The notes under the pieces are model-generated. The model was not told where the DNA came from. It saw only the letters and a program-made list of their open reading frames with translations, and did no database searches. From an uncultured Bacteroidales bacterium (GTDB lineage Bacteria; Bacteroidota; Bacteroidia; Bacteroidales; Paludibacteraceae): DNA of 64,000 bases. Position numbers and translations under genes: made by a program. The stretch's first letter is position 1; every line of letters begins with the position of its first letter. This document shows, piece by piece, positions 24,753 through 33,983 of the stretch. Location: NCBI GenBank assembly GCA_946626605.1, contig CAMOUL010000001.1, positions 62,001 to 126,000 on the forward strand, read 5' to 3'.

Positions 24753-27572
24753 TTATTTGAACAGAATCTTAATCCAAGGCCCCTTGCGGCTCATCGTGTC
24801 TTCCGGCAGATATTTTACAATATAGATTGCGCCACGGCGCAACTCGGCGTCTGGCAACGGCACGATGTTTACGGTCGGGCTGACAGGTATGCGTTTTACC
24901 AACTCGCCTTCGGCTGAATAGATACATACACTGCCAGACTTAAGCGATTGGGGCAAGTATACAATATGCGTTGCAGGATCGTACGAAATGGAGTCGTAGG
25001 CCAGGGTCAGGCGCTTGGAGTCGGCGTTTTCTCCCTCTTTGGTGGTAATCCAGAAAGGCATACCCAAGTCGCTCAGGTGCTCTTCGCATCCCTTCTCCTC
25101 CGAGCATTGCAGCTGAATACAGTACTCTGTATTAGGCATCAAATCATATGCATACAACACAGTGTAATCCTCTGCGATATCGCCTTCTTGCGCCACAATA
25201 GTACGCTCACGGCCCTTATAGGTGTAAACCGTTTTTTGGTTGAAGGTGGTGGTGAAAGCATCCATACATACGCCTTCGCCCCCGAATGATTTGTATTCGA
25301 TGCTGAAACGGCGGATTCCAAGACTCTCGTCCAAACTGCGGCTGTAGGTGTATTGTTTCGTGTTCTTGTGAATCTCGATAGTATCTATTATATAGTCTTT
25401 GCTGTCGCTTATACCGGTTAGTATTAATTGACCTACTTCGGTGTCGCTGGTTGCCGGTGCACTCAGCCACAGAGAAACACCCGAGACGGCTAAGGGGTAG
25501 ATGGGGCTCTGCATCTGCTCGTTGCTCTCTTTGAACCACATGGATACGGAACCGTCTGCTTTGGCTTTGGTGGTGGTGCGGTAGAAACTGCTGTACCAAC
25601 CGGCTTCATGTACCGTGGCTTCGTCATCGAATCCTTCAAAACTCTCCATTTGGCTCTCCGTCCCTTCCTCCAGATGGAACATCGTTACATAGTAATACTC
25701 AGCGTCAGACTGTGGGGCCCACTTGACTTTGAAGGAAGTGGGGGTGATGTCATTTACTTCGGTGATGCTAGGTGCCTCTATTAGTACAGGACGCGGACTG
25801 GTGCCGCGGATAGTAAAGGAGCCGGCTGATTGGCCTTGACGCGCACTAATGGTACCGCGTTGGATGTCACACACTTGTTTGCGCGGAGCGTAGCGTACAT
25901 AGATTGGCAGCTCCATCGTCGAGTCTGCGTTCACGGGAGCCTCGTAGGAGGTAACCCACGAACTGCTGTCGGTCGAGAAGGTGAAGCCGGAACCGGTAAC
26001 GCTGATTGTGACGGTGGATTCCGGGTCTAAATGCTCGCCTACAATCTTCATAGCCTGCGCAGGCGTCTCGGCTTTTTTTGTTTCCGGATTATACGTGCTT
26101 TGTAGCACTGGCAGTTCGGTCGGCAGGAACATAAAACCGTTCGATTTAAAGGTGAACGTGATGTTCTTGCCTGAAAGCGCAATGCCTGTTAAGGGTTGCT
26201 CTACCAGGGGGCCGTTGTTCAGTACAGGGGTGAACTGCGTTATATTGAAAGTACCGGGGTAGGGGTCGCTGGCTGCGGCATAGCCCTTCGAGCCGCCGGC
26301 TTCTTCCAGTCGATAGCGGAGTGGCAGACTGTTGTTAGGCTCGTTGGCTCCCCATGCCGAAGCATTGTATGTGATATGCCAGATGAGCATACCTGTTCCG
26401 GGGAGTGACGATGAGGGCGCATCCCAGCCGAGATTCTGGCGGTTCTCCAGCAACCAGTATTCATTCGGTGTCGCATTATCCCAACTCAAGTTATGGTCGG
26501 TGGCGGCAATCAAATAGGCTTGGTTGCTTGTCTCAAGCGGCTCCAGAGTATAGAGGCCTGCATTTTTCAACTGCACGGGAGTGAGCCAGCCCAGTTGGAA
26601 ACGCTCACCGGAGGTGTAAGTGGGAGGGGTCTTTCCATTGCCGTTGTAGCTACCATTACACATGATATCCCACGAACCGACGGTATAGAACTTATAGTCT
26701 GTGTCGTAATAATCCGGCAAACCCAGCACATGGCCGAACTCATGGCAGAATGTACCGATACCGCACATCGAGTTGCCACTTCGACCGCGCATCTCCGACG
26801 TGCAGGCATAGTCGTAAATCAGCTTGCCATTTACACGGTTGGAACCGGTTACTATGCTGCGGTGGGGCCATATCGTGTTGGCGCTGGCGCCTTCTGCTTC
26901 ATTATGGCCGGCAAAATAGATAAACACATTGTCAATGCGATCGTCGTTGTTGGTGTCGTATTGTGTGAAATCTACACCGCTCTCGGCTACCAGATTGCAT
27001 GCCTCCACTACCATCTGCGCGGCGTGGACGCTATTGCTACTACCGCTGTTGGTGCCATAGTAGGCATAGTCATGGCTCAGCGTCACAGGGCCGTAGCAGT
27101 CAAAAATAGGGGAGAAGATGCTGTCGGAGCATCCGATAAAATAGTCGCGTGCCGAACCCACACCGCCGTTCTTGTTGTAGCCCGACGTGTTGAGCATGTC
27201 TTGAAACTCCGCCAATGTATGCGTAAATTTCAAGTCTGTGAAGTTCACCAGGATAACTACGCTCTTGGGCGAACCGGTCAGAGGGAATGAACTGCTGATA
27301 TTGGTTTGTTTTGCAATGCGGCGAGCTTTGCGAGCCTCTGCACTTGGCGTCGCTAACGATAAGTCATCCTCCCACATTCCTTTCTTGTTCAGGCGCACGG
27401 GCGTTCCATCCGTACGCGTGTAATAACTATGGAATTCATCGCCTACTAACTTCAGCGTCACAGTACTGCCGTCCGCTTGCGTTTTTACAATCAACTCCGG
27501 AGTGGCTACAACACCCCACATACTTGCGCTAACACAAAGCGCAGCCGCTAAACTTAATAAATATCGTTTCAT
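24753..27572 (-). CDS. Secreted M6 family metalloprotease with T9SS-like C-terminus
   Basis: From the ATG at 27570-27572 the product has 939 residues: a signal peptide (MKRYLLSLAAALCVSASMWG), an M6 peptidase domain with the metzincin-like zinc motif HEFGHVLGLPD near residue 290, a beta-sandwich region, a fibronectin type III-like domain near residues 615-750, and a C-terminal region ending KILFK that resembles a type A type IX secretion signal. M6 peptidases (InhA/immune inhibitor A) degrade host or dietary protein outside the cell. It has its own promoter and lies downstream of the SusCD operon. Confidence 0.9.
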   Translation of the reverse strand: MKRYLLSLAAALCVSASMWGVVATPELIVKTQADGSTVTLKLVGDEFHSYYTRTDGTPVRLNKKGMWEDDLSLATPSAEARKARRIAKQTNISSSFPLTGSPKSVVILVNFTDLKFTHTLAEFQDMLNTSGYNKNGGVGSARDYFIGCSDSIFSPIFDCYGPVTLSHDYAYYGTNSGSSNSVHAAQMVVEACNLVAESGVDFTQYDTNNDDRIDNVFIYFAGHNEAEGASANTIWPHRSIVTGSNRVNGKLIYDYACTSEMRGRSGNSMCGIGTFCHEFGHVLGLPDYYDTDYKFYTVGSWDIMCNGSYNGNGKTPPTYTSGERFQLGWLTPVQLKNAGLYTLEPLETSNQAYLIAATDHNLSWDNATPNEYWLLENRQNLGWDAPSSSLPGTGMLIWHITYNASAWGANEPNNSLPLRYRLEEAGGSKGYAAASDPYPGTFNITQFTPVLNNGPLVEQPLTGIALSGKNITFTFKSNGFMFLPTELPVLQSTYNPETKKAETPAQAMKIVGEHLDPESTVTISVTGSGFTFSTDSSSWVTSYEAPVNADSTMELPIYVRYAPRKQVCDIQRGTISARQGQSAGSFTIRGTSPRPVLIEAPSITEVNDITPTSFKVKWAPQSDAEYYYVTMFHLEEGTESQMESFEGFDDEATVHEAGWYSSFYRTTTKAKADGSVSMWFKESNEQMQSPIYPLAVSGVSLWLSAPATSDTEVGQLILTGISDSKDYIIDTIEIHKNTKQYTYSRSLDESLGIRRFSIEYKSFGGEGVCMDAFTTTFNQKTVYTYKGRERTIVAQEGDIAEDYTVLYAYDLMPNTEYCIQLQCSEEKGCEEHLSDLGMPFWITTKEGENADSKRLTLAYDSISYDPATHIVYLPQSLKSGSVCIYSAEGELVKRIPVSPTVNIVPLPDAELRRGAIYIVKYLPEDTMSRKGPWIKILFK

Positions 27573-27599
27573 ATGCGTATATCTTTCCAAAATACGGCC

Positions 27600-27633
27600 G
27601 CAAAGGTACAAAAAAAAATCCGAATACGCAAAT
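27600..27633 (-). promoter_or_regulatory. Promoter for the M6 peptidase gene
   Basis: The minus strand shows TTTGCGTATTCGG and TACCTTTG (complement of 27601-27608), about 25 nt above the ATG at 27572. Confidence 0.8.
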
Positions 27634-27641
27634 AATTATAC

Positions 27642-27681
27642 AAAAAAAATCCCACATACGTGTGTATGCAGGATTTTTTTG
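27642..27681 (-). terminator. Rho-independent terminator of the SusCD operon
   Basis: AAAAAAATCC and GGATTTTTTT form the base, and CATAC-GTGT-GTATG the upper stem, of a hairpin directly after the last gene of the operon (stop at 27697), ending in a T-run on the minus strand. Confidence 0.85.
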
Positions 27682-27696
27682 TAATTTAGTACTTGA

Positions 27697-28797
27697 TTAC
27701 TTGTGGGTCAGTACGTCCGGACGAGCAATCTTGTTCTCTTTCTTTGCTACGAACTCTTTAGCGGTGTAAGCCTTCGGAGCCTCTTCCTCTAACTGGAGGA
27801 GTTCATAGTATGTTGCCTCTTTGAGAGGAGCCCACTCGTACGGCTGTTTGAATTTGTAACCGGTCTCGCCGGTCTCGGGATCAACAGCCTCTTCTACAGC
27901 GAGACCCCATACTTGAGGCTCTTCGAACCAATATACATACGACTTGTAAAGAGTAGCGGTCTCGTCGCCTACGAAGGTACCTTGACCAATCAAACCGGCA
28001 AACGGATCAATGTACTCTTGAGCATCGTAGTCTACACCCCAGATACGACCTGTGAATGCAGGTTCAATGGTCTCGGTAGTATCGTTCAACCATGCCATAT
28101 GTGCATCTGCGGTTCCAAGTGCACCTGCGATAGCGCAGTTTGCATAGGTGGTATCACTCCAGTTCATTTTGCTTGAAGGAACGATGTTCAAACGGCCAAC
28201 ACCAAGGTAGTAGAAGTTCGGACCTTTACCCAGATCGTCGGTGATCAGAAGTGCGGTACCCTCAAGGTCTGCTATATAGCCGGCACCTGCCAGGTGATCT
28301 TCATCCAGATACAAGCCGTCACTCCAAATCTTATAAGTAGCCGGGACCATAACGCAGCTTACTTCCTGACCGCTTTGCAAAGTTCTCTTAACGGTGTCCG
28401 TGCTCAGGATCGTGCTCTTGTCAATATTCCAAAGACTCCATCCACCCCACTGAAGCATATCCAGCGGATCCATTACTGTTACTTTACATACAGCCTTCAA
28501 TGCGCTCTCGCCTTCACCATAAGTTGCGGTAATATTTGCTTCGCCCAAATCAATGGCCTCAATATTACCGTTTTGGTCTACAGTAACAACATCTGTGTTA
28601 CTTGAAGCCCATACGCAAGTAGGAGGTTCCAATGTCGTCGGTTCGTACAGCACGGCCAATTTGTCGGAGGTGCCTACTGCAAGCGTAATTTCAGCGTTTT
28701 TAAACTTAATGCTGGTGTACTCATTTCCACCTCCATTGTTTTTGCAACTTGCCAAAGCTACTAAGGCAGCTGCCAGTACAATCAGATACTTTTTCAT
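27697..28797 (-). CDS. Lipoprotein with bacterial Ig-like (Big_2) domain
   Basis: The 366-residue protein has a signal peptide with lipobox ALASC, then a Big_2-type Ig domain at about residues 28-110 (WASSNTDVVTVDQNGNIEA is characteristic). The remaining 250 residues match no family I can name. As the third gene after susC and susD it occupies the SusE/SusF position, where surface lipoproteins that help bind the substrate are found. Confidence 0.85.
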   Translation of the reverse strand: MKKYLIVLAAALVALASCKNNGGGNEYTSIKFKNAEITLAVGTSDKLAVLYEPTTLEPPTCVWASSNTDVVTVDQNGNIEAIDLGEANITATYGEGESALKAVCKVTVMDPLDMLQWGGWSLWNIDKSTILSTDTVKRTLQSGQEVSCVMVPATYKIWSDGLYLDEDHLAGAGYIADLEGTALLITDDLGKGPNFYYLGVGRLNIVPSSKMNWSDTTYANCAIAGALGTADAHMAWLNDTTETIEPAFTGRIWGVDYDAQEYIDPFAGLIGQGTFVGDETATLYKSYVYWFEEPQVWGLAVEEAVDPETGETGYKFKQPYEWAPLKEATYYELLQLEEEAPKAYTAKEFVAKKENKIARPDVLTHK

Positions 28798-28862
28798 AAT
28801 GATTGCTTTTTAGTTAATAATAAAGTGAATTGCTTATTTGTTTATAAATAAAACAGACTAAT

Positions 28863-30464
28863 TTATTCGTCCTTTGCAAACTGTGTGGTGGCCAGGTAGG
28901 GGTTGTAACGTGTTTCCGAAGTCGGAATCTGGCATTGGAACTGCTCGGTAGGAGTCAGCTTTGCTCCTTCACGTGCCAAGTGGTTAGAACCCAAAGTAAC
29001 GCTCTTGTTCAGACGACGGAGGGTCTGGAGTCCATAACCTTCTCCCCACATCTCTACACGCCAGTTGTAAACAAGAGCGGTTTTGGTGTCTGTAGCAGCC
29101 AGCCATGTATCCAAATCGGCAACGGTCTTGCCTTCCAGCAGACGCTGCGAGCAAAGAGTCTTCAGATAATCTTTCGCTTTAGCCTCATCGCCTCTTTTCC
29201 ATGCTGCTTCGGCTGCAATCAGGTAGGCAACCTCTATGCGCATGAATACGTTGTCGCACAGCCAATCGCGATCTACATCATCCAACTTGGTGGTGTGTTT
29301 GGTTTTGGGGTTGAAGAACTTGCCGTCCGGGCAGTAGGGGAAAACGTCCGACCCGGAGCGGAACCAATTGACACGTCCGTCCCAGCCCGTTGCGGCAATC
29401 TCGTCATATAGTTTACTGTCGATTGCTTTGGTATCACCTGCAGCTGCATAGCTGTAGGTGTGAATATCCACCTGACCGAAGAAAGAGGCAAGCCCTGTGG
29501 TGTTCTCTACGGTTACATCCTCTCCCCACATCCAGTTGGCGGAGCTGACATCCATAAAACCGGTAGTAGTCAATTCTGCATTCGGCAGGATGGAGTAGTT
29601 GCCATTGCTGATGGCTTCGTCTGCCATCTCTTGCGCAATCTCAAAGGCGGTCTTGCCGTCTGCTACGATGCCGGTCGGGTCTGCATAACCGCGGTGAAGC
29701 ATCGCATATGCCAGGATAACACGGGCTACATCGGCATCAATCTCCAATTTCGAACCGCGTTGGTTGAGCGGACCGTAGAAATCGAGCAATTCAATGGCCT
29801 CATACAGGTCCTCATAGATACGCTCATACACCTCAGCGACGGTTGCGCGAGGAGCACCCAGTGCGCCATTCTTCACTTCTGTGGCCGTGTATACAGGAAT
29901 GGATTTTTCCTCGTCTATCTGACTGGAGAGTGCATCCATCGGGTCGCAGTAGTACTGCAGCAATCCCGAATATGCCCAGCCGCGGAGAGCAAGCACCTGA
30001 CCATAATAATAACCTTGCAGTTTGATGGTTGCATTCGGGTCTCCGCTGATGATAGCATCTCGCATGGCGGGAACATTTTCCTCTACTGCAATTTCGCAAA
30101 GGTTTGCCAGGTTGATCATGTCGTAATAGTACGACCAGATATAGCTGCGGGCATACGCATAGAAATAGCCGCGTTCGTAACTCTCGAACCAACCGTAACT
30201 ACTCTTTGCCATAGCCATATCGCCGGATTGGATATCACCATACATGTCAATAGCGCGCTGACCGAATTCATCGTGTTCGCCGCCGTACTCATACATCTTC
30301 GAGTAGATACCCATGATAGAACCCTTCAGGTTGTCCGGCAGTTTGTCGAACTGGTCCTGCAGCAGGACGCCGCCTTCCGGATATTGTGTCAGGAAACTGT
30401 CACCACAAGAGGTGAGACCTAAACCCAATACAATCGTTGCAAGAAAATATTTGATATTTTTCAT
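28863..30464 (-). CDS. RagB/SusD family nutrient-uptake lipoprotein
   Basis: The 533-residue lipoprotein (lipobox LTSC, then GDSFLTQYPEGG) has helical TPR-like repeats, the typical LRGWAYSGLLQYYCDP core, and the C-terminal RYNPYLATTQ end of SusD proteins. SusD forms a lid over the paired SusC channel and captures the ligand outside the cell. It lies 18 bp downstream of the susC-like gene. The ligand is unknown. Confidence 0.93.
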   Translation of the reverse strand: MKNIKYFLATIVLGLGLTSCGDSFLTQYPEGGVLLQDQFDKLPDNLKGSIMGIYSKMYEYGGEHDEFGQRAIDMYGDIQSGDMAMAKSSYGWFESYERGYFYAYARSYIWSYYYDMINLANLCEIAVEENVPAMRDAIISGDPNATIKLQGYYYGQVLALRGWAYSGLLQYYCDPMDALSSQIDEEKSIPVYTATEVKNGALGAPRATVAEVYERIYEDLYEAIELLDFYGPLNQRGSKLEIDADVARVILAYAMLHRGYADPTGIVADGKTAFEIAQEMADEAISNGNYSILPNAELTTTGFMDVSSANWMWGEDVTVENTTGLASFFGQVDIHTYSYAAAGDTKAIDSKLYDEIAATGWDGRVNWFRSGSDVFPYCPDGKFFNPKTKHTTKLDDVDRDWLCDNVFMRIEVAYLIAAEAAWKRGDEAKAKDYLKTLCSQRLLEGKTVADLDTWLAATDTKTALVYNWRVEMWGEGYGLQTLRRLNKSVTLGSNHLAREGAKLTPTEQFQCQIPTSETRYNPYLATTQFAKDE

Positions 30465-30482
30465 AATTGTAACCTCCTATGT

Positions 30483-33400
30483 TTAGAATTGAACTTTAAT
30501 ACCTCCCATAACGGTGGACAGCGGGCTATAGTCGTTATAACCGTTCGTTCCGCTGGCCGACATCATCGGGTTGTATCCGCGACGAGCCGTAGCGATAGCT
30601 AAGTTATCTGCTGCTACCCATACCTGCAGGTTGGTTAATTTAATCTTCTCAATCCACTTCTTCGGGAACTTGTAGCCCAGATTGATGTTGTTCAGGCTGA
30701 GGAACGAGTTACTTGTCAGGAAACGATCAGAAGCAGCATTGGCACCATCGTCCGCACCATTAGACAGACGAGGAATATTCGTGTTGGTGTTGGTCTCGGT
30801 CCACGCATTCTTGATATCTTTGTGCCAGTTGCGTTTTCCGATTTTCTCGCTATGCATCAACAGGGCGTACATGTTATCGTAGCCATAACCACCTATGCGG
30901 TACGAGCAACTGATGCTCAGCGTTACACCATAAGCCTCGAAGTCCAGTCCGAAACCGCCGTCCAAATCCGGCATGTAACTCTTGCCGACATAGTTGCTTC
31001 CGGCGTAGGTGTAGTCACCGCTATATACAGTTGTTGTTTGGATATCTGCGTTCGGGTTCTTGAGCTTGTACTCGTATACGGATGCGATGTAGTTGTCTCC
31101 TTTCTTTCCGTCTTCAATCAGGTCGGCGCTTGTGTGACCGAAGCCTCCCTTGTTGGCATCGTAGTATGCCGTGTAGGCCGCCTCTCCCTTTTCACTGACA
31201 CCTTCGTAATGAATCATGTAGTAGTCTGCGGTGGAGTGACCTACGGACATACCACCGGACATTACCATGCGCTTCTCCGTACCATCCTCGTTGTAGCCGT
31301 CGATAGGCATCTGGAGCATCTTGTTGCGATAGTAACCGCCGTTGACGCGCAAATCCAATTTGATATTACGCATATCCAGCAGGTGACCCTTCAAGTCAAA
31401 CTCGATACCATGGTTCTCCATGGCGGCGTCGTTGACATAGTATCCGCCGTAACCCAGAGACGGTGCTACGTAGCGAGGGAAGAGCATGTTATCCGTTTTC
31501 TTGTAGAAGAAATCGAACTCGGCATCCAGGTATTTGGCAATCGAGAACTCCAAACCGAGGTCCACTGTACTGGTGCGCTCCCAGGTCAACTCGGGGTTGC
31601 CTTTGTAGCTCCATATATATGCCTTCTCGCCGTCTACGTTCTCAATGTTGTATTGGTCGGTAAACATCATGTCGCCGATATCCTGATTACCCAGAACACC
31701 CCAGCTTAAACGGAGTTTACCGTTCTTGAGCCAATCAGCAGCCTCGGTTCCTTCCATGAAGTGCTCGTTCGTGAAGTTCCATGCTCCTCCGACAGAACCG
31801 AAGTGACCCCAGCGGTGACCTTTGGCAAACTTAGACGAACCATCCGCACGGTAGTTGGCGGTAATCAGGTAGCGGTTGTCGTAGTCGTACGTTACGGTTG
31901 CCAGTGCTGACTCCAGCGTGCTGGTGCGGGCAAAACCTTCTACAGCATCCATGCTTACAGCGTTGCTCAACTCGGGATACTCGTCCATTACGATTTTCTT
32001 CTTGTAGCCGTATTGGTAGTTGTAGTTGAAATAGGTGATTTCATGACCGGCCATCAAGCGGATAGTGTGTTCGTTGAAGGTTTTGTTGTATTCTAACAAC
32101 TGGTTGCTGGTAAAGGCCAGATAATTGTATTGCGCATTACCGATACGGCCCACGCCGGCAGCATCGCCGTAGTACTTGTTGGTCAGGCTGTTGATGCGGT
32201 TGTTCATGTATTGCACACCGGCATTAACGGTGAATTTCAGACCCTCGTAGAGCTTGAACTCTAAGAATGCGGTTGCTGCAGTCTGGTGACGTACCGTACG
32301 TTGCTTATCCCATTGCAGTGCACCGGCAGGGTTGATACCGAACGAGTAGGGACGTCCGCCCTCCTGGCCGATATTCTCAACGCCGTTGTCTCCGTAGTCG
32401 TACATCTTGCCGCCCGTCTTCGGGTCAATAGCAATATTACCATTCGCGTCGCGCACGTAAACCGGATAGATAGGCGGAATCTCATTCACGAAGAGGAAAC
32501 CGTTGTTAGCGGCATCGTCATCCTGCACAGGATTGTTGATGCTCGCGTACGAATATTGGATATTCAGACCACCCTTCAGCCATTTCTTGGCCTGATAGTT
32601 AATGTTCGCACGGGTGTTGAAACGCTGGAAATCCGAAGCGGTATAGTAACCTTCGTCCTTCAGGTAACCGAAGCTGGTGTAGTAGTTCAGTTTCTCGTTA
32701 CCGCCGCTGATTTTTGCGGTAGTCTCCAACTTCAAACCATTGTGGAACAGGGTGTTGTACCAACTGTCCATGGTCTTGTATGCATCCAGACGGCTTATGG
32801 TCTTGTCGAATGAAGGATTTACATTACCGGCAGCGTCGTATGGGTTGATTAGCAAGTTTCCTGCTTTGTCCCACAAATTATAAATAGTAGGAATGCCACC
32901 TGAGCCAAACAAATGGTTTTTAGCGTAGTTGACAGATTGAAGTTCCTGCAGGCCTTTGCATACTCTGCGTTCGTTATACAAGCTCTGCCAACACAAAACG
33001 ATGTAGTCCTCAGGACTGTCAATCACGTCGTACATAGGCAGCAGACGCATGTTCGCACCGGCTTTTACATCTATTTCAATCTTACCTTCGTCGCCGTTGG
33101 AACTACCCTTCTTGGTGGTAATCAGCACAACACCGTTTGCACCACGGCTACCATAGAGAGAAGTAGCAGTAGCATCCTTCAGAATAGTAGTGCTTGCGAT
33201 ATCGCCCGGGTCAATCGAACTGACGGAGCCGGCATCCAATGGAATACCATCTACTACGTAGAGAGGGCTGCTGTTGGCTGAGATAGAACCGATACCGCGG
33301 ATACGGATTGAGGCTACTGTACCCGGCTGACCGCTGGAGGTTACCACCTGTACACCGGCAACCTCACCCGCAAGGGCCTTGGTTACGTCCGACGGGTTCT

Positions 33401-33782
33401 TCTTCTCGATGTCCTCAGCCTTCACGGCTTGAGCCGAACCCGCATAGGCTCCTTTCGATACCGTACCGTAACCGGTTACGACAACTTCTTGGATTACCTC
33501 CGAGTTCTCCGACATCACAACTTTGATGTTCTTGCCGGCTGCTACCTCTTGCGTAGCCATTCCGACGAAACTAACTACCAGAGTCTTCACAGATTCCGGT
33601 ACCTCCATCTCGAATTTACCATCGTAATCCGAGATCGTACCCTGTGTGGTGCCCTTAGCCTGGATACTTGCGCCGATAACCGGCTCACCCTTGGCGTCGA
33701 CTACCACACCGCTTACTTGCTTCTCGGCATACAAGCCCATGCTCAATGCCGCTAAAAACAACAGTGTAAAAATCTTCTTCAT
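30483..33782 (-). CDS. SusC/RagA family TonB-dependent outer-membrane receptor
   Basis: The 1099-residue product has a signal peptide, a carboxypeptidase-regulatory-like N-terminal domain (residues 23-100, SGVVVDAKGEPVIGASIQ), the SusC linker VVTGYGT, a plug domain (VRIRG-type ASIRIRGIGSIS, YVVDGIPL) and a large beta barrel ending in KVQF. It imports ligands captured by the SusD partner using energy from TonB-ExbB-ExbD; a set of those genes lies at 50.7-52.7 kb. No glycosidase or SusR-type regulator is adjacent, while a peptidase is, so a peptide ligand (as for RagAB) is possible. Confidence 0.95.
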   Translation of the reverse strand: MKKIFTLLFLAALSMGLYAEKQVSGVVVDAKGEPVIGASIQAKGTTQGTISDYDGKFEMEVPESVKTLVVSFVGMATQEVAAGKNIKVVMSENSEVIQEVVVTGYGTVSKGAYAGSAQAVKAEDIEKKNPSDVTKALAGEVAGVQVVTSSGQPGTVASIRIRGIGSISANSSPLYVVDGIPLDAGSVSSIDPGDIASTTILKDATATSLYGSRGANGVVLITTKKGSSNGDEGKIEIDVKAGANMRLLPMYDVIDSPEDYIVLCWQSLYNERRVCKGLQELQSVNYAKNHLFGSGGIPTIYNLWDKAGNLLINPYDAAGNVNPSFDKTISRLDAYKTMDSWYNTLFHNGLKLETTAKISGGNEKLNYYTSFGYLKDEGYYTASDFQRFNTRANINYQAKKWLKGGLNIQYSYASINNPVQDDDAANNGFLFVNEIPPIYPVYVRDANGNIAIDPKTGGKMYDYGDNGVENIGQEGGRPYSFGINPAGALQWDKQRTVRHQTAATAFLEFKLYEGLKFTVNAGVQYMNNRINSLTNKYYGDAAGVGRIGNAQYNYLAFTSNQLLEYNKTFNEHTIRLMAGHEITYFNYNYQYGYKKKIVMDEYPELSNAVSMDAVEGFARTSTLESALATVTYDYDNRYLITANYRADGSSKFAKGHRWGHFGSVGGAWNFTNEHFMEGTEAADWLKNGKLRLSWGVLGNQDIGDMMFTDQYNIENVDGEKAYIWSYKGNPELTWERTSTVDLGLEFSIAKYLDAEFDFFYKKTDNMLFPRYVAPSLGYGGYYVNDAAMENHGIEFDLKGHLLDMRNIKLDLRVNGGYYRNKMLQMPIDGYNEDGTEKRMVMSGGMSVGHSTADYYMIHYEGVSEKGEAAYTAYYDANKGGFGHTSADLIEDGKKGDNYIASVYEYKLKNPNADIQTTTVYSGDYTYAGSNYVGKSYMPDLDGGFGLDFEAYGVTLSISCSYRIGGYGYDNMYALLMHSEKIGKRNWHKDIKNAWTETNTNTNIPRLSNGADDGANAASDRFLTSNSFLSLNNINLGYKFPKKWIEKIKLTNLQVWVAADNLAIATARRGYNPMMSASGTNGYNDYSPLSTVMGGIKVQF

Positions 33783-33823
33783 CGTGTAAATTATTGTTTG
33801 TTATTGGATTTGCATCTGTCTCG

Positions 33824-33852
33824 CGCGTATACATATAAGGTTCGCATACGCG
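33824..33852. repeat. Inverted repeat in the susC leader
   Basis: CGCGTAT (33824-33830) and ATACGCG (33846-33852) flank 15 bp within the roughly 85-nt untranslated leader of the susC-like mRNA. It could form a hairpin or bind a regulator. Confidence 0.5.
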
Positions 33853-33871
33853 TACAAACATTAAAAATCGC

Positions 33872-33905
33872 GCAAAGGTACGACTTTTTTTTAACATACG
33901 CAAAT
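33872..33905 (-). promoter_or_regulatory. Promoter of the SusCD operon
   Basis: The minus strand reads TTTGCGTATG and TACCTTTG (complement of 33873-33880), leaving a leader of about 85 nt before the ATG at 33782, longer than most leaders in this window. Confidence 0.8.
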
Positions 33906-33983
33906 AAATTCATAAAAAAATGCTAAAAATGTGCAAAATTATGCAATTTTTTGATTTTTTTAGTAGTTTTGTCAGAAAAAACG

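Noticed and set aside
30483..33782. Plus-strand frames of 100-300 codons opposite the susC- and susD-like genes
   Set aside because: They mirror well-supported genes, lack local promoters and encode no recognisable domains.
33941..33972. Plus-strand promoter (TAGTTTTG at 33964-33971) antisense to the M16 gene
   Set aside because: The -33 region is poor and no gene follows in that direction; a chance match in AT-rich DNA is likely.
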